From the NCBI GenBank assembly GCA_032433595.1, contig JASWJB010000087.1, positions 62,001 through 126,000 on the forward strand: a DNA stretch of 64,000 nt. Direction: 5' to 3'. Positions within the stretch are counted from its first letter, which is position 1. Every line of letters begins with the position of its first letter. The notes under the pieces were generated by a model. That model was not told where the DNA came from. It made no database searches and was given only the letters and a program-made list of their open reading frames with translations. A program made the position numbers and the translations under genes. Origin of the DNA: Conoideocrella luteorostrata (taxonomy: Eukaryota > Ascomycota > Sordariomycetes > Hypocreales > Clavicipitaceae). Shown in pieces: positions 46,564 through 57,861 of the stretch.

Positions 46564-47408
46564 TGGTATAAGGCTGGTGTGTTTTTTGGTCTGTTTTGTG
46601 GTCTGTTTTTTGGGCTGGTAATTTTTTTTTTTTTTTGGGACTTAAACTGCTCCAATGAAGTTTCAGATTGTATACTGGACAGGTTGGATCACAAAAGGGT
46701 CAAGTTTAGGCTTTTGTTTGGTCGGGTTTGTATTTTTGAGGGGCTCGTGTAATGCTATTCTGGCTATAATGGAAAATGAGTTGAAAAATCATAGAGAACA
46801 TGAGACGGTTGGTTCAGGCGTTTTGTATTTTTCGGAATTTATATGGTAACATCTACTCAATTTTCGAATGGGAAACGCGAAATGAAAACCGCCCCCATAA
46901 AGTCAGAATCCTCCAAATGACCTGAAACTGTTTGTGACAAGTATCATGCAAGCATAAATGGCTCATATCTCTTCCATGTCAATAACAAGGACTGGCTGCC
47001 ACACTAAATCAGCAAGCAGATACGATGTTACATTTGTTCAACCCCAGGGTAACGCAATCCTGTAGAAGCAAGGTCCCCCCCTACACCAAGCTGCAGCTGT
47101 TGTGTGAACTGAATAGACGGGGAGCCAATCAGGTCGGCTTTTTCCGGCGGCATGAAAGGCAAGGATGCTGACAAATGAGGGGCAAATCCACCCGCCCATC
47201 GACCGATGCCTACTTTCATCGAATGAACAGCAAAAAATAGACCCTCCTACGGCCCCCAACGATTCCTTTCAGGCGTTGCCGGTTTTGCAATTGTGCTACG
47301 ATACGTAGGCATCATCTTATCTCAGTGGCGAGTCACGAGCCACGAGCCGGACTGTGAGTCGTCGTCGTATTGCTTATATACGGTCCATGCCCCAGGCGAG
47401 TATTTGCG
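46564..47408. other. intergenic, no gene seen
   Basis: 3' flank of the MARVEL-like gene, with a T15 run near 46622, and the upstream region of a Zn2Cys6 regulator. No further features. Confidence 0.5.
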
Positions 47409-49292
47409 ATGACTGTGAGACTGCATGAATCGGAAATGCCCAACGCAATGTCGACAATGTCGCTCTTCCGGCAGCTTATGTCGTCAAGCAAGACCCGCTC
47501 ATCCGGGGGTTGCTGGACGTGCCGGGTGAGACGTAAGAAGTGCGCTGAGAACCGCCCAGAATGCGACACCTGCAAGGCCCTTGAAATTACGTGCTATTTT
47601 CAAGAAGAAAAGCCAGATTGGATGGATGGAGGGCCAAGGCAAAAAGAAATGGGCGAGAAAATCAAAGCCCAGGTCAAGAGGCAAGCTAGTCAGAGGAGAG
47701 ATCGCAAGTACCTCGAAATGCTTGAGATTGGCACCAAGCAGGTCACCATCAACGAAATGGACGATTCTTCAGCAACGAGTCACCATGCAAAGGGTCATGT
47801 GTCTGGCGCTTCCGATACCGACCCGTCCCTTCACAGTCATGGCATCGGCTCCTCACCCGAGTCCAGCAACACCAACGGCACTAGCAGCGCATTATCGCCC
47901 GAGGTACCCTGGCATAGCCAGGTCTTTGTCAGGCAAGAGGACAAAGAGGAAGCCCCGGATACTGATTTACATTTCCTGATGATTTATCTCGACTATGTCT
48001 TCCCGTATCTTTTCCCACATTACCGCCCTCCAATTCTTTCGGGTGGTCGTGGCTGGATCCTGGAGATCCTTCAAAAGAACAAATCTGTGTACCATACCGC
48101 AATCTCCTTGTCAAGCTCCTTCTTCGCCATCGTGCTCGCTAATGGCGAGGCGGCTCATGCATCATGTACGAAGCGAATGGTGGACAAGCTTGAAGCCCAG
48201 CTTGAATTGGGACTAAAGGAGCTGCAGAGGGAGATGTGCGTCATCAATGCTAGCAAGACTGGTTTCGACAAACAAAAGGGTCTTGTGGTGATGCAAAGCA
48301 TTGTTCAAATGCTCTTCTTCGAAGTTGCAACGTCCAACAAAGACAATTGGCGAATGCATCTCGATGCCGCAATTGCATTGTTTGTCCAGATTCTTCCTAA
48401 TCCAGATGACTGGACTGAGATGCTCCACGGGTTGTACAGCCCGAAATGGCCCCCTCCTGAAATTGGGGTGAGACGCCCTTGGAGCACTAACCAGGCGGCT
48501 CTGCGATTCTTCACGGCAACACTTCTCTATCTTGATATTATCTCAAGCGTGACTCTAGCCAGTGCGCCTCGACTGGTGCAATACCAAGAGTGTATTATGC
48601 CACATTGTGGAAAGTTTCATAGAAGCATTGAGCCAGTCCCTGCCGGGCCGTTGAACATGGAAGAGTTTTTTGGCTTGCCTAATTGGAACGTACAGCTTCT
48701 TGGGAACGTGGCTGCTTTGGAGTCATGGAAGCGGCTTCAAAAGCAATTGGGATCGTTTTCAGCGAATGAGCTAGTTGCGCGAGGCAAAGTCCTCTCTGAT
48801 GGGATCAAAACCGGTATCGAAATTCTGGAGCAAAACCCCGGTTTTCAATGTCCGACTCAGCAGGCCCTTCCTCTCTTAGTCTCAGATCCCGTGACGGGAC
48901 GCCACGCGGAAGAAGAGCCAGCTTTCCAAATGATATGGCTATTGGCAACACTTAGCTACCTAAACGTTGTTGTATCGGGGTGGCAGCCCTCGAGTCCAGA
49001 AATTCGGTGGTCGGTGTCCAAGGCAACCCACCTACTCTCACAACTTCCCAAGGGCACATGGCTGAGAGCATTGGCATGGCCGATGTGCGTGTGTGGCTGT
49101 CTTTGCCAACCCGAAGATGAGCATGTTTATCGGGATATTGCGCAGCAACTTGGAGCGCTGCAGATCTTTGGTACTGTGAAGGAAGCCATGGAGGTCATGG
49201 AGAAGGTATGGTCTATTCGCGGGCAAATTGACGAATCTTGGGACCTAACCCGTTGCCTAAACATTTTGGGACACGGTATTTTACTGATCTGA
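47409..49292 (+). CDS. Zn2Cys6 transcription factor (Fungal_trans_2/DUF3468 type)
   Basis: An intronless frame of 627 residues from ATG at 47409. The binuclear zinc cluster lies at ~35-62 (CWTCRVRRKKC, then ECDTCKALEITC), with six cysteines in the usual spacing. A basic linker with a predicted coiled stretch (GEKIKAQVKRQASQRRDRKYL) follows. The C-terminal ~400 residues, starting near LDYVFPYLFPHYRPP, match the regulatory region of the Pro1/DUF3468 class. These proteins act as nuclear regulators of metabolic or developmental genes; the targets are unknown. Internal ATGs at codons 10, 14 and 17 precede the zinc cluster and could serve as alternative starts. Confidence 0.92.
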   Translation: MTVRLHESEMPNAMSTMSLFRQLMSSSKTRSSGGCWTCRVRRKKCAENRPECDTCKALEITCYFQEEKPDWMDGGPRQKEMGEKIKAQVKRQASQRRDRKYLEMLEIGTKQVTINEMDDSSATSHHAKGHVSGASDTDPSLHSHGIGSSPESSNTNGTSSALSPEVPWHSQVFVRQEDKEEAPDTDLHFLMIYLDYVFPYLFPHYRPPILSGGRGWILEILQKNKSVYHTAISLSSSFFAIVLANGEAAHASCTKRMVDKLEAQLELGLKELQREMCVINASKTGFDKQKGLVVMQSIVQMLFFEVATSNKDNWRMHLDAAIALFVQILPNPDDWTEMLHGLYSPKWPPPEIGVRRPWSTNQAALRFFTATLLYLDIISSVTLASAPRLVQYQECIMPHCGKFHRSIEPVPAGPLNMEEFFGLPNWNVQLLGNVAALESWKRLQKQLGSFSANELVARGKVLSDGIKTGIEILEQNPGFQCPTQQALPLLVSDPVTGRHAEEEPAFQMIWLLATLSYLNVVVSGWQPSSPEIRWSVSKATHLLSQLPKGTWLRALAWPMCVCGCLCQPEDEHVYRDIAQQLGALQIFGTVKEAMEVMEKVWSIRGQIDESWDLTRCLNILGHGILLI

Positions 49293-49965
49293 TCTGATGT
49301 CGATGTATTTTGGATTCTGACATTTCTTAATGGGTAAATATTGTGGGGTTCTTATTGTACACGAGGTAGCGACAGTCTGCTTGTATTCTTCTCCTTTTAG
49401 AAATGGCACATGATTGACGACATGCTATAAACGAATGTTTTGCTAATCCAAGTGATGGTGTCCCATCCACCTTTGGCGGTATGCTGCCTGGTCTCGGTGA
49501 GATGAGGACGGTGATGGAAATTTGTTCCTAGGTAAAAAACTAGGCGCTGTATCTATTGACAGCATGGTCCAACTCGCACGCCGCCGCACGCTACCACACA
49601 ACGCAAATTCGCAAGTCCATTACTGTGAAATGGTAATATAGGTTAATGTTCTCCGGCAGGGTATAGCTAGTTTGTCGACCCAAAGCACACGCACAACTCA
49701 CGTATTCTGATGTCTGACACAACACCAGCAACATCACATACACTCTGTGCAAGGTTCTTGCAGAGACCTTCCGTAATTCGTAAAGTCCTTACGTGTTTTT
49801 ACTCTTGGAACTAGCAGTGCCGATTATATAACGCACTTTGCCAAGTGTCGGAGATAGTTCAATGTCCAACTTGGTACGCTGTCGTCCTTTCTCTAGCGAG
49901 ACTTGTGACGATAGCCCGAGTGTCTGGCGGACATCTGCATTTTGGGCCAGTCGTCACGAAAGCTC

Positions 49966-50004
49966 ATGGCGAAAGCGTATGGCGAAAGCGTATGGCGAAA
50001 GCGT
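49966..50004. repeat. 13-nt unit, three exact tandem copies
   Basis: ATGGCGAAAGCGT occurs head to tail three times at 49966-49978, 49979-49991 and 49992-50004. Confidence 0.95.
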
Positions 50005-50520
50005 GATAGATGTTGACATAGAGAACAATGACCTTGGTTTGTCCACCACAATTTTTCTAGCAGATACGGGAAAGCATGTAAGATCTAAACGCCGTTTTTG
50101 CAAAGTTAATGGTCGCTTCCAGGTTGGCTATTGAATTTGTACTCTGATATCGCTTACCGAGCCATGCTGCGAGATCGATTAATGTATTGAGTGGCTCGGG
50201 GTGATCATGGGAACTAGGTGGCGGTTTGCAGCTGCTGGTCGACTTGAAGATGAGAAAGAACTGGTTGAGGGCAGTTTCCTTTCATGAATGGAGGAACAAA
50301 ACTCTGTCCATGCAGCGTGTGAAAGCGTGGTTTGGCTCCCAACAAATGGCAGGGACAACCTGCGCAAGGTCATATGTAGCACAAAGCTTTTACATACTTG
50401 CTAGCGTGGAATGTAACTACTTAAAGGGTGCATAAATTTCATGTCGCTATCGGCAGTTCCAGCAAGCAAGCATAGTTCAGTGACGACCTGCGGGTCTAGC
50501 CAGCTGGCAGGCGTCTTGTT

Positions 50521-50647
50521 TCTCTGCTTAGCATAGCGACTGCTTTTCCGAGGATCATGTCACTGCATCCATCGGGATTGAAGAGCTGATAAAATCCCTT
50601 GGCAGGTAGATGACTGAGAATATGATACATATAACATGTCAGCGTGA
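50521..50647 (-). repeat. left arm of 127-bp inverted repeat
   Basis: The reverse complement of this stretch aligns without gaps to 53595-53721, with 13 mismatches in 127 (90% identity), eleven of them transitions. The two arms enclose the Zn2Cys6 gene at 51075-53371. Confidence 0.9.
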
Positions 50648-51074
50648 CTTTCCGTCACCTTGTGTCTGAGGTTGTAGCCATTTCCGTTATGCCTCCATTC
50701 CGGGCCTTTGCACGGTACAGTGTTTCCATCCCTAAACACTGTAACCCGCGTTTCACTTCCGAAGTTCCGATTTCGTCTTGTTACGTAACAGCGTTGAGAA
50801 TTCATCCCGCAAATTCGTAAATGGAGTCGCTATTACTTTTTTTAATCTCTAAAAACCTAATTTATTTTTGAACTTTGCCGAAAACGGAGCAGTCTTTTGG
50901 TGTTATCTGAACCTCATTTAGCCAGAGAAAGCTGGGCCAGACTGACCCGGCACACAGTGCTTCCGCGCCGCGCTTCCGGCTCGCGCTTCCGGCGCCGCAC
51001 AAAACTTTCCTTAGCAACTTCCTCCGCCAACACAACATCCGGATGTAGCGTGGAAGACGGCACATGAATTAATA

Positions 51075-53371
51075 ATGGAGGACGATATTGGCGGTCACTC
51101 AGCCGGAGACTTGGGACCGACCCGCTATGATTTGGGACCGGCCCGCTACGTCCGCAGCCGCATTGGCAACGCCTGCGATGGATGCAAGGCACGGAAAGTC
51201 AAATGTGATGGTAAACTGCCATGTGGATATTGCGCAGGGCGACAACGACCTCAAGCGTGTCAATATTCGCCCCAAAGACGGAGGCGGCCTGCACGGCAAA
51301 AGGCTGTCCATAACGGAAGTGATAATGGAGTGAGGACAACGACGTCTCGAGATAATGGTGCGGAGGATGAGAATCGTCAGAACATGTCAACTACAACAAC
51401 GCCACGTGTTTCTAGTGTGTCGATTGTAGCTGATGGCAGCGCAGTCGAAAATGCAGTTGTCGAACCGGCTGCGGAGGATGACACGGATGTGCCGCGGGAG
51501 GCGCGATTGCTATTTGATGGGGAGGGGAAATTGATCTTCATTGGAGATTGCGCGCCGCTTTCTTTTTTCCAATCTGTTCGACAACTGGTGACTAGTCGTG
51601 TGGGAAATCATGCTTTCGCTCCGGAGAGCAGTCGATACTCGGTGCTGGAGAACCTGCCAGCTGGGTATTCGACGAGGGAGCGGAGAAATGGGGACCTAGG
51701 AAGCATTCCAGACTTGAGAGGGATACATTTTCAAGGAATTATCCAGAACTATCATATGGCAACCGCAGGTATGGTAGACTTATTTGACAACTCAAAGCTG
51801 CTTGATAATTTGCTCTTATGGGCGAATCAAACTCACAAACCAGATGATCTGGCATCGGTGGTTAACTATCTCGTCCTTGCAATTGGGATCTTAAAGGACA
51901 ACGAGGCCTTGTCCCAGGAGTACTTTGAGTATGCCCGAGGTAAAGCATATAATACGTTAAGCGGGAACCTGAGCGTCGGGACGGTTCAAGCCTACATCCT
52001 CATCACCGTATACATGCTTTGTTCGTGTCAAATCAACGGTGCATTTCTGTTCTTCGGGATAGCTGCGCGGGCGGCATACTCTATAGGCATCCATCGAACG
52101 GAGGTGAATGCTCGGTTTGGAACAGACGTTCACCGCCAGAGGGACCGGCTCTGGAAGAGTGTTCGGACGGTGGACCTGTTCTTGAGTATCTCCATGGGTC
52201 GGCCTCCGTCTGCCTCGGATGTTGATTGCACAGTTCCGTATAGAAATGTTGATGCGAATGGCGACGAAGTGCTGGATCTTCTAAATGCTTCTGTACAGAT
52301 CCTGCTCATAACGGAGAGGATTGTGGTGGAGATTTTCTCGCGCAGAAAAATCTCTCTTCAACTCACAGAGGGTATATCGCACCAACTGCGAGACTGGTCT
52401 GCAAGGTGGCTACAGCAGCTGAAGGATGTCATGGCTCGGACAGATCTTCGAAGCAATGCCGAGATTGCCGGCGCCTGTCAAGTTCTATCGTCGTACTACT
52501 ACGCCGTCATGCTTGTCTCTCGGCCGTTCCTGATGTTCGAGCTTGTTCGGAGATTGTCCGACAATCCAGCTATGTCGTCTAGATCGTCTTTGACGTCCGG
52601 CAAGTCTAAGCTGGCGGATGCATGTATTGACGCCGCGAGCTTGATGGTCGATCCTATTTTGGATTTGATTGATAGGGGCGTCTTGAACGGCAGAGCCCCC
52701 TTGATGGTGTATGCGCTACAACTCTTCTTACTTTTGGCAAATTTTGAGCTCTTTTGTGTTTCATTGACAGAAAACTAACCCATGCTCACAGGTCTTGGCT
52801 ATTTGCATCCTCTCTTGTCTTGGGGGTCGGCCTGCTCGGCGGTTTCGGGCGCATCCTCGAAAAGTACTGTCGCATGTCCATCCAAGCCCTAGACCACTTT
52901 GCTAAAACTGATGGGCACGCGACTCAATACTCTCTCATTGCTCAATCTCTCCTCACGACCGCACTAGAGTACCTCGAGCAGCGAGAACTCCAAGAACGGC
53001 TCCGTCGAACAGAAAATTCGAGCCAACTATTCGGGCTAGTGCCCTCTGACACCCGAGCCACGCCTGGAGAGTCGACACCCGGGAGAGGCATGAGACATCA
53101 ATCCGGTAGAAGTCCCGTGTCTGCTTCGTTCAGGCATCGTGAGTCGCTGGATCGGTCGTTTCTGCAGCATCAGGGACTGCAGGGCGTGCCGTCGCCAAGA
53201 TTGGCGGAGATTGATTCGGCGTTTTTGGGGTTGACGGAGTCGTTGATGCAGACACCTGATAGTAATTACTGGAATGGGAATGATGGGACCGACGTGGATG
53301 CAGGCTCGGCGTTGAATTTGTTTCCTTTGTTGGAGTCGGGCGGGGGGATTGACTTGGCCCATTTCTTTTGA
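51075..53371 (+). CDS. Zn2Cys6 transcription factor (Fungal_trans, PF04082 type)
   Basis: Two exons (51075-52708, 52792-53371) and an 83-nt intron (GTATGC donor after LMV) encode 737 residues. The zinc cluster is at 34-62: CDGCKARKVKC, then CGYC and a final Cys62. The central region from ~225 (IIQNYHMATAGMVDLF) to ~500 has the fungal-specific regulatory domain, including AYSIGIHRTEVN and the LWKSVRTVDLFLSISMGRPPS signature. A Gln/Leu/Ser-rich tail ends in DLAHFF. The N-terminus carries a duplicated heptapeptide DLGPTRY/DLGPARY just before the cluster. The gene lies inside a pair of inverted repeats, suggesting that it moved as a unit or sits in a repeat-built segment; there is no transposase between the arms. 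Its targets are unknown. Confidence 0.92.
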
Positions 53372-53594
53372 GACTCGCGTTGAGGTCTGCCGCAGTGAGT
53401 GTTGTTCACGATCCAATATTAATGAGATGTTAGATGGAGGGAGGAGAAAGGACATTATACAGTAGTGTCGAGGGTTATGACGCTTGGAATATTGTCTTGA
53501 CGGCTATCTTGCTGCGAAACTTGTGGATGGTCGGTAACACACGTGAGTTTTTGCATCCGTCATTAGATTCTCAAGGAGAGGAAGTGATGGGGAC

Positions 53595-53721
53595 TCACGC
53601 TGACACATTATATGTATCATATGCTCAGTCATCTACTTGCCGAGGGATTTTATCAGCTCTTTAACCCCGATGGATGCAGTGACATTATTTTTGGAAAAGC
53701 AATCGCTGTGCTAAGCAGAGA
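53595..53721 (+). repeat. right arm of 127-bp inverted repeat
   Basis: Partner of 50521-50647. The arms are gapless relatives at 90% identity in opposite orientation, with 2,947 bp between their inner edges. Confidence 0.9.
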
Positions 53722-54289
53722 CATGGTCGTCTGATGCGTGCAGTAGAATGTGTTGTCCTTGTTGTGCTGCTGCGTGTGACACCCCCCAAGCTTAGATGTC
53801 GTACGATTCTCGATATCGTGAGATAGTCTAAGATGAACGGCATCTAGTGATGCTTGTTTGCTGCATTCTGACGTGCTTGTTCCACGCGTCCCCTGACAAT
53901 TGAATCCATCAATTTCTCTTCGATATTGGATTCGATAGTCTTGTCAGGAATCCAATTAGCAGGCCTTATCTGTGGAATCAGATAGTTGCAATTGGAATAA
54001 AAACGCCTGCCTCTACACAAGCACCCCGGTGGGCGTATCTGGCCAGGCTTGTGACTAGAATCCTTCTGCTGGAAGGTTGAAAAGTTCCGTGATCCGTAGT
54101 TGTTTTCTGATTCTGTACGTGCTGTTCGAAGATATCAGCTATCTTCTATCTATCGTGAATCCTAGCCTGCCACCCTTCCTTGTTGCGAGTGGCCTTGTCA
54201 CGGATCCGGTTTTTCCAGTATTCCGTAATGGAGTTGGGACCAAGGGTTTGTTCGCTGGTGGATTCGCTGGTGGGCAAGATGGTGTGTCA

Positions 54290-54478
54290 CAATGGAGGAG
54301 TAGTGCGTACCATGAAAAGAACGATGGCGCTTGATGAAGTTGGCATTTGTAACAGCATCAACCGTACCGCCAGTATGGGCCCTTCGATAAGAAGCTCGCC
54401 GATTTCTCCTTCGAGGACGAGCTTGTCATGGTCATGTCGGTCGATAATCCATGCATTACAGCCCATTGGAAGTCCACT
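54290..54478 (-). pseudogene. fragment of NRPS adenylation domain
   Basis: On the minus strand, 54478-54368 encodes GLPMGCNAWIIDRHDHDKL followed by EGEIGELLIEGPILA. This corresponds to the A-domain segment between the Tyr-Gly-Pro-Thr-Glu region and the Thr-Gly-Asp motif of fungal non-ribosomal peptide synthetases, where the common form is GxxxGxxxWxVD ... GELxIEGPxLxxGY. After that a one-base shift gives TVDAVTNANFIK, which could continue the same domain. Neither the upstream core nor a condensation or carrier domain can be traced nearby, so this is a relic. Confidence 0.65.
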
Positions 54479-55520
54479 CGTTCGTGGATCTAGGCATATT
54501 TCTTTATATTGAGATAAGTCAATAAGGAACGATAACCCCTGAAAATTATATATATTACTGCCTGGTTCAAACACGAGGTTGAAGTGTGTACTAATGGTAG
54601 GCCTAATAGCTAGCACTGTGTTATGATGTGTGACACAAGCTAGTAGCACTTGCAATAAAGCCCAGCAACCGCAATGCTTCAACGATGTGTCTGGACACAT
54701 AAATCTTCATTCCGCATAGGGACGGTGGTGAAACCGATGCTATGTCAAATTACCACGCTGAAGAACGTTGCATCGTATTCGAAAATCCCCAAGACCGACG
54801 AGAGCCATAAAACGAAGTACTCCATGGTAGTGCCTGGGAAGGGAAATAGAACCATATTGAGTGAGAGCTTCACAAGTTGAACAAGCCCTCACTAATTAAC
54901 TAAATAGGAATGTAAGATTGCACTCAAGTGCTTCGGATAATACACCGTCACATTCTCTCCCCATGAGTGTTCAAACGGTCGCGCGATGCCCACCGTCTAC
55001 TTCACACGAGCTTACATAGGATCAGCCACTGTTGTCATATTATTCTCAACATCACACTAACAATTGTTAAACCTAATAAAAGCAGGATACACTAGCCCGC
55101 AGCTGTATTTGGAAGTAGGGAACCGTAGGTTTTAACGAGCGATTGTCGGTAGAGTGCGTCGGGAATGATTGACACAACCACGCTGAATGCCTGGAAATGT
55201 TTATCTAGAGCCGACGCCGAGTTCGGCGGAAGGCCTTATCTGATGTTAACTAGACTCAAAGGTACATGGTTAAAGATTGGTTCTTGAATGTTGGCGTGGG
55301 GTTTGGCGCCTTTTGATTGTCATCGGCTTTCGGGTTTGGCGTCAGGGTCAGTTCGGATTAGATCAGGTATAGATAAGGCAGCCTAAGGTACATGTATATA
55401 TATCTACAGATTAGACTTTAACTGTATGCCCAATATTCTGAGATTTTGAATAGTTTACATATTATTGCATATTATACTACCGTATTCAATCGTGAATAGC
55501 AGCGTCTCGATACCATCAAA

Positions 55521-56915
55521 ATGGCACCTCATTTCTCAGACAACCCACCCAACAACAACACCATTACCGCCAAACAACCACAAAATCACCTCTTACACAG
55601 ATCCCTAGCCAACCCTCCTTATATGGTTGAATCCGCTCAAGGCATAAACCTACACCTGTCCGACGGCCGAACCATCATTGACGCCTGCGGCGGCGCAGCC
55701 GTATCCATCATTGGCCATGGCAACCCAGAAGTCCAGGACGCCATTGCTCGACAAGCCCGAGTAGCGAGCTACGTACACACACAATCCTATACCACGCCTG
55801 TTGCCGAAGAATTAGCCGACTTCATCCTAGAGGGTACACCGTACGGCCTTGAAAAGGCCCTCTTTGTGGGAAGTGGGAGCGAAGCCGTTGAAGCGGCGCT
55901 AAAGCTAGCCCGCCAGTTTCATTTCGAGAGAAACGAGCCGCAACGGATACACTTTGTTTCGAGGAAGCAAAGCTACCATGGAGCCACCATGGGTTCTATG
56001 TCTGTATCCTACAATCTGGCCAGGAAGGTACCCTACCAGGGCTTCGCGTACGAGCACGTCTCGCATGTTACGCCACCCTATGGATACAGGTACAAGGTAG
56101 ATGGAGAATCTGACGAGCTATTTACAGAGAGATTACTACAGGAAATCGAGGATGAATTTTTAAGAGTAGGGCCGGAGAAAGTGATTGCCTTTCTGGCGGA
56201 GCCTGTCATAGGCGCCACGGCGGCCTGTGTGGTCTCTCCGAAAGGATATCTCGCAGGCGTGAGGAAGATTTGTGACAAGTATGGAATTCTGCTGATATTG
56301 GATGAGGTCATGTGCGGGACAGGCAGGACAGGCACGTTCTTCGCGTTTGAGCAGGAAGGAGTTATTCCGGACATTGTCACTTCGGCTAAGGGCTTGGGCG
56401 GTGGCTATGCAACCATTGCGGCCATTTATGTGCACGGGAGAGTTGTTGATGCTCTACGACAGGGCAGCCAGGCGCTTAATCACGGACATACCTACCAGGC
56501 TCATCCTATTTCATGCGCAGCCGCGTTGGCGGTCCAGAAGATCGTGCGCAGAGACGGCCTGGTCCGCAGATGCCAAGAGATGGGTGACCTGTTGGAGAAG
56601 ATGCTGAGCAAGGAGTTGAGCAAGTGTAGCTCCGTGGGCGAGGTTCGTGGAAGGGGTTTGTTCTGGGGGGTTGAGTTTGTGAGGGATAAGAAGACCAAAG
56701 AGACTTTCGATCCGGCGGTTGGGTTTGGAGCCAAGGTCATGCAAGCTGCCTTTAGGAGGGGTGTGGCTGTTTATCCCGGTGCTGGTACCGTAGATGGGCT
56801 GAGGGGCGATCATGTCTTACTGGCGCCGCCGTATACCGTGACGGAGGAAGAGTTGGCGGTAATTTGTGCGGTGCTGAGGGATGCGGTGTTGGAACAAGAG
56901 GCGGTTTATATGTGA
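55521..56915 (+). CDS. class III PLP-dependent aminotransferase
   Basis: A single exon of 464 codons. The fold-type I, class III marks are intact: GGAAVSIIGHGNPEV, GSGSEAVEAALKLAR (phosphate binding), SYHGATMGSM, the aspartate in ILLILDEVMCG (Asp261) and the Schiff-base lysine in VTSAKGLGGGYA (Lys290). Relatives transaminate 4-aminobutyrate, ornithine, beta-alanine or other omega-amines, or taurine, using PLP. The specificity is not readable. No targeting sequence is apparent, so it is likely cytosolic. It lacks introns and stands between an NRPS relic and an AT-rich repeat block, so it may be the surviving part of an older metabolic locus; that is inference. The start at 55521 is the first ATG of the frame. 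Confidence 0.93.
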   Translation: MAPHFSDNPPNNNTITAKQPQNHLLHRSLANPPYMVESAQGINLHLSDGRTIIDACGGAAVSIIGHGNPEVQDAIARQARVASYVHTQSYTTPVAEELADFILEGTPYGLEKALFVGSGSEAVEAALKLARQFHFERNEPQRIHFVSRKQSYHGATMGSMSVSYNLARKVPYQGFAYEHVSHVTPPYGYRYKVDGESDELFTERLLQEIEDEFLRVGPEKVIAFLAEPVIGATAACVVSPKGYLAGVRKICDKYGILLILDEVMCGTGRTGTFFAFEQEGVIPDIVTSAKGLGGGYATIAAIYVHGRVVDALRQGSQALNHGHTYQAHPISCAAALAVQKIVRRDGLVRRCQEMGDLLEKMLSKELSKCSSVGEVRGRGLFWGVEFVRDKKTKETFDPAVGFGAKVMQAAFRRGVAVYPGAGTVDGLRGDHVLLAPPYTVTEEELAVICAVLRDAVLEQEAVYM

Positions 56916-57861
56916 AGTACTGGTTGGGATGGTGTTTTGGTTGGAAGGGGTTAAGCTAAGATCACGGAGCTTTCTGCGGTAACTAGGTCAAGTACATCGC
57001 TCCACACCCGGAGTGGTGCGTCTCGAATACCAACATAACCAATGCGCCGCGGTGAAGATGAATCCGGACGGCCACTGAGGTTTTGCTCGAAGTGGTTGGT
57101 TCGTCGGTCGTGCTTCCAGTTACGCTTAGCACCGAGAACGTTTTGCATGTTAATGAGTTTGTGGCCGCATGTTGGCGATATCGACTCACTCGTCATTGTT
57201 GCGGTGGTCAACTGCTGGCTTCTAGAGGCGTTTAATCGTGGAAAGTCTTAACGGCAATCGTAGCCTCTGTGGCCATTGCGGTGCCACACCTAGTAACAAC
57301 TGCTATGGAGATATCCCAAGAAGCCTTATTAAAGCTGTCTATACAGAAGTAGCTATATAAAGTTAAATAAAAGCTATCTCTATATCTATTGTCTATGTCT
57401 TAAATAAGAGTGCTAAGAGTAACTTCCGCATATAAAGCTAAGCTCTTATTCCCTAAGACTAAGTTAACGTAGATCTTTGTAAATACTTTAGTAAAACATA
57501 AATAACTAAAGTAATATAAGGTAAACTATTTAAGAGCGAGATAAAAATTTTATTTTATTATTTCTCTAAGTCTTAGGCTTAGAACTAAAAATAAAATAAA
57601 GATGTATAACTAGAATCTTAGTAGTAGTTTAGCTAGGGAAATAACCCTTAGAAAGGATTATTGCTAACTTTTCTTCTGTAGTAAGGCTTATAACTGCCTT
57701 GTATGTTATGCACGCCGAAAGTTTGTCTTTATTTACGTTATATAACTATTTGCATTGTAATCTAAGAGTTCTAGCTTATCTTGTATTAAGCCTAATAGCT
57801 ACTTAACCCTTGCCTTGCCTCTGTCTTAACTCTTAACATAGCACTACTTAATTTTATTATT
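56916..57861. other. transition to AT-rich RIP-like block
   Basis: To about 57290 the composition is ordinary. Beyond that the sequence becomes strongly AT-rich with many TA steps, typical of repeat-induced point mutation in ascomycetes. No frame is open for long. Confidence 0.6.

Larger units (their letters stand above)
49293..51074. other. intergenic with tandem and inverted repeat
   Basis: No gene is supported. It includes a 13-nt unit repeated three times (49966-50004) and the left arm of a 127-bp inverted repeat (50521-50647). The upstream region of the second Zn2Cys6 gene occupies the rest. Confidence 0.6.
53372..55520. other. intergenic with repeat arm and NRPS relic
   Basis: Holds the right inverted-repeat arm (53595-53721), an NRPS adenylation-domain fragment (54368-54478, minus) and the AT-rich upstream region of the aminotransferase gene. 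No intact gene. Confidence 0.6.

Noticed and set aside
56951..57211. 86-codon minus-strand frame after the aminotransferase
   Set aside because: No recognisable domain; it lies at the edge of the AT-rich block and could be chance.
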